Shown: positions 1 through 9,865, counted from the stretch's first letter. The stretch: 64,000 nt of DNA from Cladocopium goreaui (GCA_947184155.2 CAMXCT020000251.1:163501-227500), one strand, 5' to 3'. The notes: a model not told the origin generated them from the sequence alone. Translations and numbers: made by a program.

Positions 1-2
1 AC

Positions 3-3000
3 CATGAAGATCAAGCCGCAGCCCTGCAGCTAGGGCTAAGGCGGCATCCGGAAGGCCCCCAGGGGCATCAATTTCCATTACGGCCAGGCATTATCTGCTG
101 CGAGCTCGGTCAGGAGCCTCGGGTATACCATGTGGAACTGTTGTCCAAGGGTGTGGAGATGCAGGAACCCGACCAATTGACTGACGGGGAAGTGACCTGC
201 GCCTTTTACTGTGTCGGAAGGGACGAGGTTGCTACTGCGTCCCGCCTTGCACAGCAAGCCCAGGATCTTAAACCCCAGGGTATCTGGGCCGACTCCATCT
301 CCTCTCTCGGTTTGAGAAGCGCTCAAAATAAGCTTCGAGAACATGGATGGCAAACGCGGGTGGTACTTATCAGCGGCAGAACGCTTCAAGATCAGTGTTG
401 GTGGAAACGATGGGTCCTTTTGGCTGTCCCTCAGCACAAGACGATACCAGACCTTCCGTGTCTGACCGCGGAAGATGAACCGGAGACCGCCCCGCTGCAC
501 ACGTACCCAACAGAGTGGCTTCTGGAAGATCAAAAAGTTCCGGTCGGTTTATGGGTTGATGGGAAACTAAAACTTGATACCTCCATCCCGTATCTAGGTC
601 AGGCAACCCCCAAACCAAGAGGGACCGTGTACGTGGAAGGTAAGGTTCGTAGGCATGTTTGGGACCCATATAAACCACTCCCCCAACTCCACCACAACTC
701 TGGCAATCCACAAAGCAGGGATTCACTCTTGTTGTTAGGGTCGGGGCCGGGGGGACCTGCGGCGAGGTGTATCACGCCCGGGGAAATTTTCCGGTTATTA
801 GGCGGTAGGGCTGAGTTGTTACCCCCTGATGTGGTGGCTGAAAGGTTACCCCTGTTGTCTATTTTGGCTACCCCCCGTAGTTTGGCTCTGACGGCTGGGA
901 AGTGGGCTAGCTCATTGGGTAGCACTGGGCCGCGCACTCCAGCAGAAACGAACCAAGCGCAAACCCCACGACATCTCGTGGACTCTTCCAACTCAGAGGT
1001 TCGCTTTGAACCCGGACCGCTCGCCGAGGACGAGGCTCGTTTCGAGCCCGGCCAGCCTTCAGCCGACAGAAAAGTTGGGATTTGCGAGTTACCTTGGGAG
1101 ACTGCAGCGCGAGAAGCGCTCATGTCGTGGCTTCAAGAGCGCGGCTGGGGGGATCCCAAGGTTGGAGGGAAAAGCAAAAAGCAGAAAAGGGGCGGCCACA
1201 GGATGGATTGGCGAGAAGAGCTGTCGAAGGGCATGGCCCGCTGCCTCAGGCACGAATCAGGGAGCGACAGTTGCCCAATCTCTGAAGACGGTTGGGTCAG
1301 ATTGACCGACCTCTTGGGATACCTCCGCAAGCGCCTCCAGTGGCCGGAGAAGTATTTCACCGAGAAGGTCATCCGGGACGCCGTTGAAGAGAACTTCAAG
1401 CAGCGGTTCGTTGTCAGGGATGACGGCGGATGCCCATATGTGGCAGCTTGGTCTGGCCACACCATCAGTGGTGTCTACGGACCAGGAGCCAGAATAGCCC
1501 CAGAAAATGTTCCACCGGTACTGATACATGGTACATACCGGCGACATGTGAAGTCAATCCAGGAGACCGGCCTCAGGGGCGACCGAAGGATGGCTCACCT
1601 GGTTGACCCCGAGCAAGCGTCGGGTAAATGGCGGTCGGATTTAGAAGTTAAAATCCCTGTCGATACCAAGGTCGCCATCCAGGCAGGGGTCGAGTTCTAT
1701 GTGACGGGCAATTCCGTTTGGTTGGCAAATGGGACAATCCCGCCCAAAGCTTTGGGCGATGTCTCGGATTGGGACACGTCCGAGTTCTGGTATGCGGCCG
1801 GGGGATCCAAAAAGAATTTGAAACATGCTTCTACCAGCAGTCAGGTGGAGCCGGTGCAGCCGCGCCACGAGGAACCCAGTTCCAGTTCCAAGCGCAAGAA
1901 GGAGCGGAGCCTTGATGAATGGATAGAGGAGGAGGAGCCTCGCAATTCTGCGAAACTCAACCTCGCAGCATACCGCTCGATAGCTTGGCCCCCGTCCAAA
2001 GCCCGAGAAAGGGATCCCAGAGAGGAGTTGGCCCAGACCGCGTCAGACTTGGCGGCAGCGGTCGCTGGCCTGACCTGCCAAGAAGGCGAGGAGGAGGTCA
2101 GTGTCGACCCGGACACCTTGAAGGCAGATGTCGTTGTTATCTCCGAACCCGATTGGGGAGCCTCCGATCCGGAAATCCAAGGAGCGCTTGCCCCCTTAAA
2201 ACAATTGGAGGAATCATGCGCGGTCAAAGCCGAGGCTCGGTTCGAGCCCGGTGAAACTCCTCAGGAATCCATCCCTCCTGCCAAGGATGACGTCGGATTC
2301 AATGAACCGGCTCACGACCCAGCCCAGGCTGCCGCATCTGGGGAAGCTATTATGGCTGTTGATCAGCCTGAGCCTGCCTCCAAGGGCGCCGAGGAGGGAC
2401 CCAACACCCAGGCAGGATTGCCGGGCCAAGAGAGCCCTGAGGCTCCTGCCGTGCCCAAGGCGCCCGTCGAGCCCAGCAAACCAGAGTTGAAGACAGAAAG
2501 CTGCAAAGAGGAGGTCGAGGGCGAGGAAACCGCGGGGTTGCCTCGGGCTAAGGACACCCTCTCTATGGCTAGGGATCGGGATCCCGAGACACGTATCGTG
2601 TCCGGGAAGACCGTCCAGCCGAGCGAACCCGAGCTGAAAACGGAACGCTGCGAGGGGGAGACCGATGGCGGAGAAACTGCCGGTCCTTCTCAGGCTAGGG
2701 ACATCCCCGCCCCGACCAGGGATCGGCCCCTGGTGAAGCTGGGGTCTGGAAAGCTCAGGCTGCTGCAGGAAGTAGCTAGAGCTGATGAAGCCAACTGGAA
2801 GAACCTCCAGGAGGCCCTCACCAAAGCTGAAGAAGATGGGTCAATTAAACAGGAGTTGGTGGACGACCTGTCGCGGCTCACAGAGCAGCGAAAGGCGGCT
2901 GCGGAGGGGATTCAACAAAGCCTGGAGACCGAAATCCAGCGCATCAAAGACGCTGAGGAAGAGGATGAAGGTTACCTGAGCGCCTTGGACGCCCAAGGGA

Positions 3001-5468
3001 GGTACATGCGGGAGTTGGAAAAGAAAAATCCTGTGCGACCCTCCAAGTCCGTTAAGATCCTCAAGTCTGCCCGGCTCGATCTCGAAATCGAAGCGGGAGT
3101 CGGCGTCTGGGTGGCCAGGCGCCGAGAGAAGGGCAGACTGAGGGCGCAAGCGCATCGTGAAAGAACCCGAGGAGGAGGAGCTCATGCCTCTGCAGAGCCC
3201 CTCACATCCCCCGAGCAGGCGGAAGAGGTTCGTAAGGAAGCCGCGCGGAAAGAAATCCGGGACTTCAAAGCCTCGCTGTTGCAGGCCGACGGCCAACCAA
3301 AGAAGTTTCGAAGAGCCCCAGATTCACAAAAACGAAGGGAGGTAAAGAAGCTGAGGCGTCAGACTCGCCGGAACGACGACGCCAGCAGGGACACCAATCA
3401 TGCCATCGCACATGCCTACCAGTTTGGTGGGGAAATGGTTGTGCGGCAGACTATTCTGTGGCCTGCTGTGCGAAACTATGGGTCAGGCCCACACCCTGAA
3501 TTTCTTGGGATTGCGGTGGTAGTTTTGTTGCTCCTCACCGTAGGAGTCTGCCTGGTTCTGTGGCGCTGTGGGCGAACCCGTCCTGCAACAGGGCAACAAG
3601 CGAGCTCCCGAGGACCGGTTTCCGGCCCAGGAAAGAGCAACAAAATGCCAGATCCGCTCCGAAGCTCGGGGTCGGGGTCCACCTACTCCGTGGGCGGCTC
3701 CACAGAAACCTTGCCCGGGGCGAGCCGAGGCTTGACTTCGAGCCCGGCGGTTCCGGCTTTACCTCCCTCAGCCGAACCAGCTTACAGACGGCGAATCCGT
3801 CTGGAGGCTGGCCCTGCCGATCCGCAGGGGGTCCCGCGATGGCACAAACTCGAATGTTCAAGGCCGGGCCCCGGCCGGTGGGTTGAGCCGTGCAAAGATT
3901 GTGCCGGGCAACCAGGACACGTGCAGCCTTCGGGAGCTGCCTACGCCACCTTAAGTGGCGAAAGATGGCATCAAGAAGGATGCGGTCACATCCGAGGCCG
4001 CAGACAAGTCCGCTATGAGCGATGTCTGTGTCACCAGAGCGGGACCGACACGCAGACGGCCCGCAAAAACCCCAGGCAGGGAACTCGACAACGGAGGGTC
4101 GACGACGCCAGCCGGGACACCAACCATGCTGTCGCGCACCTCTTCTACGGGGAAGTCGGTCTCCTCCTCTTAGTCGTGTTCTATCTTCTAGGAGTCTTGC
4201 ACTCCTGCTGGCAGACGGGAAAGGACGAGGCCCCGCTGGAGCAGAGAAACGAAAGACGGGTGGGAAACTCTAGTGCCCGACGGGTACGTTTTTCGCCTTA
4301 TCTGGAAAGCTTGGCGGACGACTCAAACCCAAAGGAAACGCCGGCCGTCAAACAAGGGATCAGTGACAAAACCTGTCGGAGCCCAAAGGCCGTCAAAGAT
4401 CTCCTTGGGCACAAAGCCCCGCAGCTCGGTCTGAAATTAAAAAATCGGCAAGATTATCAACAAGAAGCTGTTAACGTGGCTTTGGACAGGTTAGCCTTGA
4501 CGACCCGTCGGACATACGCAGCGCAGTTGAAATGGTGGCGCCTGTTTTGCGCCCGGCGCCAGGTGCATTGGCTCCTAACGGGTGTGCCGACCGACGAGGA
4601 TCTTATTATTGACTACTTGCTTCACTGCGCTATCAATGAACAGCGTGCTCCGGGTACCTTGAAGCTACGCCTCGCTGCTGTTCGCAGCATTCATGTGACG
4701 CTGGGGCTACCCGATCCATTAGAAGGGAGAAACCGAGTGGCAATGGCTTTGGCAGGTTTAAGGAGACGTTACAAGACACCCACCAGGCGAGCACCTGTGA
4801 CACCTCGCATGTTGCAATGGTTGGAAAGATATCTCCGAGGCCCCGATTCGGGCCCGGAGGGTCTTATCCTCTGGGCAGCTGTGTGCTTGGGGTTCTTCTT
4901 CTTACTCAGGGCATCAGAATTTTTACCCCTGGGGTACATCCCTTTCTCTCGCCAATTGAAAGGGAGGCAGGTACTCCTCTTCAGTGAGGGAGAACAGTGC
5001 GATCTTCGCACCCTGGGAAAGGCAGACGAAGTCCGGATCCAACTGAGTGGAAGCAAGACCAACTACAATCTGGAGACCAACCGCAACCACTACAAGACCG
5101 GAGAAACCGTCTGCCCAGTCCTGGCTGTCAGGCAACTCTTCCAGAAGTATCCGAATCGATACCTAGGCGGCGTTGAAGCCGACGAGCCGCTATTCAGGTC
5201 GCCTGAAGGCTGGGATATTCCGAGGGAGGCTGTGCAAATGCTCTTGCGTCGCGCAGCCGAAGCCTGTGGAGTTGCAGGCCATTTGGGCTCGCACTCCCTG
5301 CGATTTGGCGGCGCATCAGCACTTTGGGCCGCCTACAAAGATGCATCTGTGGTCAGGCGCTACGGGCGGTGGGCATCCGACGCCTTCCACACTTACTTGT
5401 GGGAGGACCGCGAGTATTCCCGCGGCATGTCGGAATCCATGATCAAGACCAGCCTCACGCCCACGTAG
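3..5468 (+). CDS. YR-element polyprotein with KptA/Tpt1-like domain, partial at 5' end
   Basis: The frame is open from nt 3; the GTG at 132 is only an internal codon, so the true start lies outside. Order seen: (1) nt 740-920, a stretch ending CITPGEIFRLLGG and then PRSLALTAGKW that resembles the C-terminal motifs of C5 DNA methyltransferases (weak); (2) nt 1207-1755, a Tpt1/KptA-like RNA 2'-phosphotransferase domain; (3) nt 1820-3340, low-complexity charged linker with an internal duplication (PELKTE...GEETAG...ARD) and RFEPG repeats; (4) membrane segments at nt 3501-3570 and 4140-4210, each preceded by DDASRDTNHA; (5) nt 4450-5440, tyrosine recombinase with Arg (4908), HSLR (5292) and Tyr (5394). 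Stop TAG at 5466. The frame is intact, suggesting a recent or still functional copy. The role of the phosphotransferase in the element is unknown. Confidence 0.85.
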   Translation, partial: HEDQAAALQLGLRRHPEGPQGHQFPLRPGIICCELGQEPRVYHVELLSKGVEMQEPDQLTDGEVTCAFYCVGRDEVATASRLAQQAQDLKPQGIWADSISSLGLRSAQNKLREHGWQTRVVLISGRTLQDQCWWKRWVLLAVPQHKTIPDLPCLTAEDEPETAPLHTYPTEWLLEDQKVPVGLWVDGKLKLDTSIPYLGQATPKPRGTVYVEGKVRRHVWDPYKPLPQLHHNSGNPQSRDSLLLLGSGPGGPAARCITPGEIFRLLGGRAELLPPDVVAERLPLLSILATPRSLALTAGKWASSLGSTGPRTPAETNQAQTPRHLVDSSNSEVRFEPGPLAEDEARFEPGQPSADRKVGICELPWETAAREALMSWLQERGWGDPKVGGKSKKQKRGGHRMDWREELSKGMARCLRHESGSDSCPISEDGWVRLTDLLGYLRKRLQWPEKYFTEKVIRDAVEENFKQRFVVRDDGGCPYVAAWSGHTISGVYGPGARIAPENVPPVLIHGTYRRHVKSIQETGLRGDRRMAHLVDPEQASGKWRSDLEVKIPVDTKVAIQAGVEFYVTGNSVWLANGTIPPKALGDVSDWDTSEFWYAAGGSKKNLKHASTSSQVEPVQPRHEEPSSSSKRKKERSLDEWIEEEEPRNSAKLNLAAYRSIAWPPSKARERDPREELAQTASDLAAAVAGLTCQEGEEEVSVDPDTLKADVVVISEPDWGASDPEIQGALAPLKQLEESCAVKAEARFEPGETPQESIPPAKDDVGFNEPAHDPAQAAASGEAIMAVDQPEPASKGAEEGPNTQAGLPGQESPEAPAVPKAPVEPSKPELKTESCKEEVEGEETAGLPRAKDTLSMARDRDPETRIVSGKTVQPSEPELKTERCEGETDGGETAGPSQARDIPAPTRDRPLVKLGSGKLRLLQEVARADEANWKNLQEALTKAEEDGSIKQELVDDLSRLTEQRKAAAEGIQQSLETEIQRIKDAEEEDEGYLSALDAQGRYMRELEKKNPVRPSKSVKILKSARLDLEIEAGVGVWVARRREKGRLRAQAHRERTRGGGAHASAEPLTSPEQAEEVRKEAARKEIRDFKASLLQADGQPKKFRRAPDSQKRREVKKLRRQTRRNDDASRDTNHAIAHAYQFGGEMVVRQTILWPAVRNYGSGPHPEFLGIAVVVLLLLTVGVCLVLWRCGRTRPATGQQASSRGPVSGPGKSNKMPDPLRSSGSGSTYSVGGSTETLPGASRGLTSSPAVPALPPSAEPAYRRRIRLEAGPADPQGVPRWHKLECSRPGPGRWVEPCKDCAGQPGHVQPSGAAYATLSGERWHQEGCGHIRGRRQVRYERCLCHQSGTDTQTARKNPRQGTRQRRVDDASRDTNHAVAHLFYGEVGLLLLVVFYLLGVLHSCWQTGKDEAPLEQRNERRVGNSSARRVRFSPYLESLADDSNPKETPAVKQGISDKTCRSPKAVKDLLGHKAPQLGLKLKNRQDYQQEAVNVALDRLALTTRRTYAAQLKWWRLFCARRQVHWLLTGVPTDEDLIIDYLLHCAINEQRAPGTLKLRLAAVRSIHVTLGLPDPLEGRNRVAMALAGLRRRYKTPTRRAPVTPRMLQWLERYLRGPDSGPEGLILWAAVCLGFFFLLRASEFLPLGYIPFSRQLKGRQVLLFSEGEQCDLRTLGKADEVRIQLSGSKTNYNLETNRNHYKTGETVCPVLAVRQLFQKYPNRYLGGVEADEPLFRSPEGWDIPREAVQMLLRRAAEACGVAGHLGSHSLRFGGASALWAAYKDASVVRRYGRWASDAFHTYLWEDREYSRGMSESMIKTSLTPT
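1207..1755 (+). other. Tpt1/KptA-like RNA 2'-phosphotransferase domain inside the polyprotein
   Basis: Known: Tpt1/KptA moves the splice-junction 2'-phosphate of RNA to NAD+ using an Arg-His-Arg-Arg set. Seen here in order: CLRHES (Arg-His, nt 1248-1253), a winged-helix-like stretch starting DGWVRLTDLLGYL, FKQRFVV, the GH motif in VAAWSGHT, LIHGTYR (nt 1521), KWRSDLEVKIPVD (Arg at 1632), then GVEFYVTGNSVWLANG. The position of the third catalytic residue (IRANQGHS in family members) reads VAAWSGHT, so the expected Arg is Ala (nt 1443-1445). Activity may therefore be altered or lost, although the fold signature is complete. Confidence 0.8.
4450..5440 (+). other. Tyrosine recombinase (phage-integrase fold) domain
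   Basis: An N-terminal SAM-like core-binding part (around LTTRRTYAAQLKWWRLFC) is followed by the catalytic part. Catalytic elements visible: FFFLLRASEFLPL with the first Arg at nt 4908, the HSLRFGG box with His at 5292 and Arg at 5301, the GRWASD Trp box, and the nucleophile Tyr in FHTYLWED at 5394. Spacing fits eukaryotic YR transposons. All residues needed for strand exchange appear present. Confidence 0.85.
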
Positions 5469-5571
5469 CCGTGCCCGTCCACACAGTTTTGGTGCACCTG
5501 CCGGCCGAGGCGTGTTTCACGCCCGGTCCTTGCGGCAGCCACTCCAGCTGTACAGTGGCAAGGGAGGGGTG

Positions 5572-5664
5572 TGAGCCCGGAGGGCAAAGACCTTTTCAAT
5601 GCCGACGCGCGCAAAAAGTGCGTTCTTGCTGTTGAGTGGCGGGTTGCGGGCTAGGTCCAAACTG
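5572..5664 (+). repeat. 93-bp direct repeat, copy 1 of the element end
   Basis: By eye identical to 5754-5846. It starts TGAGCCCGGAGGGC and ends GGTCCAAACTG, 104 bases after the polyprotein stop. Perfect identity of the two copies argues for recent element activity. Candidate B1 of a split direct repeat. Confidence 0.85.
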
Positions 5665-5753
5665 TAGGAGCTTAGTGTAGCGTGCTCTAGGTTTTGACTA
5701 ATGTAGCAACCCGGTGTAGCTTGGGCTCAAGGTAGCCCACCCGCCCTCCCCCT

Positions 5754-5846
5754 TGAGCCCGGAGGGCAAAGACCTTTTCAATGCCGACGCGCGCAAAAAG
5801 TGCGTTCTTGCTGTTGAGTGGCGGGTTGCGGGCTAGGTCCAAACTG
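5754..5846 (+). repeat. 93-bp direct repeat, copy 2 of the element end
   Basis: Second identical copy of 5572-5664. The 89-bp spacer (5665-5753) is GC-rich at its right end. Candidate B2 of a split direct repeat. The element probably ends just after this copy, since what follows matches ordinary spacer and a lone MITE end at about 5941-5955. Confidence 0.85.
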
Positions 5847-5850
5847 AACT

Positions 5851-7046
5851 TTTTCGGAGCAAACAATTCCAGGGCTAGTGTCTAGGGTAGAAGGGTTCAT
5901 CCATTAGTTGAAATTCCTACTAGTTCCATGGCTGTGGCAAATTACCAGAGGGTAAATGGTACCCACGATGCATGCTTTGGCCCAGGAAAGGTGCTGGACA
6001 TCGGATCGGCGTGGATTTGTTCCATGTGAAGATGGCTCACCTTTTTGGAGCCTTGGCCGCGAATCTAAAGTTGAGGCCTTTCAATCTGTCCAGATGCCTC
6101 CCCAAGTGAGGTGCCAAAATGGTCCAGTACGCCCCAAGCATTCTCTGGGGCTTGTCCCCACGCATCAATGCATTTCATGTGAGTTTCCCTGGGTTTGGCC
6201 AGGAGAAGAAACATACCATTTGGTTGCCCTCAGAGAAGACTGCGATTCGAGACTTGCTCCACCAGAGGCCTTGCCATGGGGGCATGGGCATGCCTGGAAT
6301 CTGTGAAGCCTTTGCCAATGGCAGTTCCAACTGGTAGACTGCTGCAAGGTTTCTCAACCTCTTGCGCCTTCCTGAACCATACAGTGCTCCTTTGTATTTT
6401 CCTCCTGAACGATCACCCGATAAGATTCCGATCGCCAGTATCAGTAGCAGTGGTTATGAAGAAGATTATGGACGGTTTCTTAGTTGTGTATTCATGATCT
6501 AGTAGGGCCTCATTTGATGGATTGATTTTTGAGCTGATTGGCCGTTGCCATGATCATGAGATTTTGTCAATTTTTGCTTTGTTTGGCCATGTTACGGGGA
6601 CAATTGGTCTCGGGAGAGAATGCAAGTATTCGACGCACTCTCAAGTGTAAGAAGCATAGATGATAGCGGTCGTTTCAGTGGTCGTTTCAGCCAAACTGGT
6701 AGACTGGCGCAGGATTTTTCAAAACATTTTCTGCCTTCCTCATGTGCGCAAGGCTCCTGTTGTTTTGCTTTCAATGTTTTTTGGGAAATGCCAGCCTATC
6801 CTCGCAGGCATTTGCAGAGGCGGCGCCAGACTCAACTCCAGCGCTGCCGCAGATTGAAGAGAAAGGAACGAAGACAGCTGGCGTTGGATCTTCCGTGGCA
6901 CGTTCTGATCGTTCTGTACCGCAGGCACGGCTCGCGACGACATCCCCCAGCGGGGGTCACACTGCCCCAATATGTAGTTCATGCGCGGCTGTGCACGTGT
7001 GTGTAGAATCAGGGCGCCCCATGCCGCCCAGCATCTCAGCTTTCAG
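5851..7046. other. Spacer with uncertain coding fragments
   Basis: A MITE family-1 end (TTACCAGAGGGTA) lies near 5942-5955. A small open frame from an ATG at 6119 in good context (GCCAAAATGG) could be a first exon ending at 6179 before GTGAGT, or could read on to 6337. Around 6790-6990 two + frames are open; one is basic (KRKERRQLALDLPW), the other Ser/Pro/Ala-rich, and I cannot choose. No conserved family recognised. Confidence 0.3.
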
Positions 7047-8103
7047 GTGTCCTCGAATTCGCTGATCCAAATCTGCCCAGAGTTGCAAGAAATGACCTTG
7101 TTGGTGGATGCCAGCACGCCCTTGCTGGACGTGGAACAGGCCCACCTGAGCTTCATCCGACGTGGCGATGAGTTCGACTGCAGCATGCCTAGTTTGCGGC
7201 GCATCGTGCGGCCCACAGACTGGGGCACTGTGCGTTCTGACCTGCGAGAGTTTGCTCTGACAGCTGGCAGTATGCAGTCGGCCGCACAGCAGAAAGATGT
7301 CCTGAAGACGAAGTGTCTGAGTTGAAAATATGACAAGCGCACAGGGTTCCAACCACAACGCTCTACAACCCTTTTACCCGAGGTTCCAAAGCCGAGGTGT
7401 GCTGGGTTTTGCTGAGGAACTCACGATGTGCCAAAATCATCATCATCCGACATCCAACTAGGTCAAGCCAATGACCGCCTCAGGATTGAGACCACCCACC
7501 TAGCCCTGTAAACTCCATCTGGGGTATTCCCAGCTGAGGTTGAGACTGCAGGATGACGCCAAAAGGTGTGTGGAAGCGCGAGATGTAGAGGTGTCAGCTT
7601 TTTCGCCTCCGGCATCCGCGGGCAGTAGCGAGCCGATGCTCCGGAAGCTGTGCTTACAGATTGGTGGCTTGAAAGTTGTGGGGAAACCAAAACACAGGCG
7701 CCGTGGCCATCGCCATGGTGGGGGGGTTGGGTGATTTGAGCACACGGAACGAAAGTTCACCAATTCTGGTTCTTTTGGGGTGAAAAATGTTGGCTTTTGG
7801 GAATTCCGCTACGTTGATGTAGGTTGAGGGTTGAACTTTGCTAGGTGGGAGGTGGTTCAAATGTGCCCTTCTGATATCTTTTGATCCCTTTTGTCAACCT
7901 GCCAATCTGCCGAACCCCTTTCAACATGGGCGACGCAATGTGGCAACGTAGATGGCCACCAGGACCCAAAGACACATGTGTTGCACGTCATTTGAAATCC
8001 ACGCCTGGTGGTCTCAATTTGTTCCAGGTGGAAGCTGCAAGGTGTTCACGAGTGCCAGTCTGATGAGAGTGAAGGCGAGGTGTCTGAGCTTTCAGCTCTT
8101 TGA
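7047..8103 (+). CDS. Split gene of unknown function (three exons visible)
   Basis: Exon 7047-7312 follows TTTCAG and reads from SSNSLIQICPELQEMTLL through SFIRRGDEFDCSMPSL to QKDVLKT. Its phase-2 end before GTGTCT joins exon 7539-7663 (LRLQDDAKRCVEARDVEVSA) without a frame break, after CTGAG. A last exon after TTCCAG at 8028 reads WKLQGVHECQSDESEGEVSE and stops at 8103, an acidic tail; an alternative frame of this exon is also open, and an exon may be missing between 7664 and 8027. Codon third positions are GC-richer than the surroundings. I do not recognise the family. The first exon may lie in 6119-7046. Confidence 0.5.
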
Positions 8104-8464
8104 GCAGCCAAGGGTCCCTTTTTAGTCGTTCAATCCATCTCAATCAAAAGATCTTTTTGGGATGATGGCCTTCTTCGGCAAGTGGATTTTTTGATTTTTG
8201 GACCCTGCATGCTCTAGTCAAAATCTGCTCATCAGATTGGTCATGCGTACGTTACTCATCCCTGTCTTTGGGCGGCCGTGGTCAAAACATATCCACACTC
8301 CTGGCTGTTTCCTTTTCCAAAAGCTAGTGATGGCTTTTGCAGAACCTGCAATTGCATCAACATCTGGCCGGACCGGTTTGTTCTGCGAAGAAAAAAGGTT
8401 CGGCTGTGTGGCGTGTGGGCGCGCACACACATGAAAACAGTTTGCGTATAATACCTAATTACAT

Positions 8465-8570
8465 CCCATCCCATGCCGTGCCGTGCCGTACCATGCCGTG
8501 GCGTACCATGCTACCGTACCATGCCATGCCACACCATACAGTACCATAACATACCATACCATACATTTCA
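8465..8570 (+). repeat. Imperfect pentamer array (CCATG/CCGTG/CCATA)
   Basis: Five-base units alternate between CCGTG, CCATG and CCATA variants, drifting from GC-rich to AT-rich along the array. Short open frames here are by-products. Confidence 0.8.
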
Positions 8571-9637
8571 TTCACTGCACAATTAGGTTGAATATATTTC
8601 AATCTTACATATTATTAAATACATCATGCATCACATTAATATTAGATGCATTGCAGACATTGCATTCATTGTTACACGCATTCACATACCCACAGGCATC
8701 CATATACGACACATATCGCAGGTATTGCTCTGGGCATCTGGGTTTCACCATGCACTGTCACCTGTGCTCCGCATGATTTTGAGTGGTTGTACTCATGGGA
8801 TTTACCATGGGGTTTATAATGTTAAATCCACCATTTAATGCTTCCGTATATCTCATTATTTCCTCATTATTTGTGGTTGCATGGGAGCATGTATGATGAG
8901 TCTGGCTTACAAAGAACATGTGGAGATACAGCCGGTACAACTTGTCCAGAACAGTCTTACCATCGCATATCGCAGAAATCATGACCATATCGACTGATTA
9001 TATCCCTCGACTGAACGAAAGATCAGTAGCAGTGGGCTCGCATAGATACCATATTATATAATTATAACTATAAATATGGATATCCTGGATACCATTTCGA
9101 TATACTGTACATATCGAAATATACCCAGGATATTACAGTATGACATCACATTTCGACCAACTGTATTGTTGCAACAACCAGAATGGCATCGCTGCTGTGA
9201 TGCCATGTGGGGTGGACCAGGTGCAAGGGTGATAGGGTGTGTTTGCTTCTTCCCACCATTTTTCCTAAAGCCACCCGGGAGTTGAGCATCTGGGCCCATT
9301 GTGGCCCTTAATTGTGTATAAGAAAGATACAACTCTGTGAAAACAGGGTCTCATAGATTTTGCAAAATTGCAGTAAACCCAATGATAAGCCTGCCCCTAC
9401 CATTTGGGGAGGATTTGAACCCCAGCCACTTATGATATTGGATATATTGGGGATGGTTTAGCATCGTGGTTGCCCGTCTAAGAGTAATAAACTGTAGCTG
9501 TGATGCAGGATGTGATGGTACTTGGGTAGGAGGCCCCGATGGCACCTCGGACCACAGGTGATACTTGAGGTCAAAAAGAAGTTGGCCCCAGCCAGTTGGA
9601 TTTTCCATGTTTGTTTGAAGACTTAGGGAAAAAACAC

Positions 9638-9740
9638 TACCCCCTCGCAATTTGACAGTTTGCTATGGAAGATCATCTTAAATAGGTAATTCCAAGTAAA
9701 TGGGCCATTTACCATAGCTATGTTAAATTGCCAGAGCGTA
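9638..9740. mobile_element. MITE family 1 copy (degenerate left end)
   Basis: The left end TACCCCCTCGCAATTTGACA and the right end ATGTTAAATTGCCAGAGCGTA are imperfect inverted copies of each other, and both resemble the ends of the element at 11756-11853. No coding capacity. Confidence 0.55.
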
Positions 9741-9865
9741 AATCTACTCGGGCCCTTTTTAAGGGTTTGGCGGGGTGGCGTCGCCGAAGGTCCTTTTTTG
9801 CGGGTGCAGTCGAGCAATTTTTATTCTACCGAGTCCATCATCATTTCCCGATTATTGAATGGCAA

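Larger units (their letters stand above)
1..5850 (+). mobile_element. Right part of a tyrosine-recombinase mobile element, cut by the window edge
   Basis: Seen: one open frame runs from the left edge to 5468 and ends in a tyrosine-recombinase domain. About 100 bases later come two identical 93-bp direct repeats (5572-5664 and 5754-5846) separated by 89 bp. Known: DIRS/Ngaro-type retroelements and Cryptons encode YRs, and Ngaro-type elements end in split direct repeats (A1-ORFs-B1-A2-B2). Inference: the 93-bp pair could be B1 and B2 and the spacer A2, with A1 and any reverse transcriptase lying left of the window. No reverse transcriptase is visible here, so a Crypton-like DNA element remains possible. 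The right boundary is approximate. Confidence 0.7.

Noticed and set aside
132..134. GTG at 132 as the start of the polyprotein
   Set aside because: The same frame is open to the window edge and eukaryotic GTG starts are not expected; the gene is simply cut.
5718..5735. TTGGGCTCAAG resembling a spliced-leader end
   Set aside because: Too short a match, and it lies in the spacer between the 93-bp element repeats.
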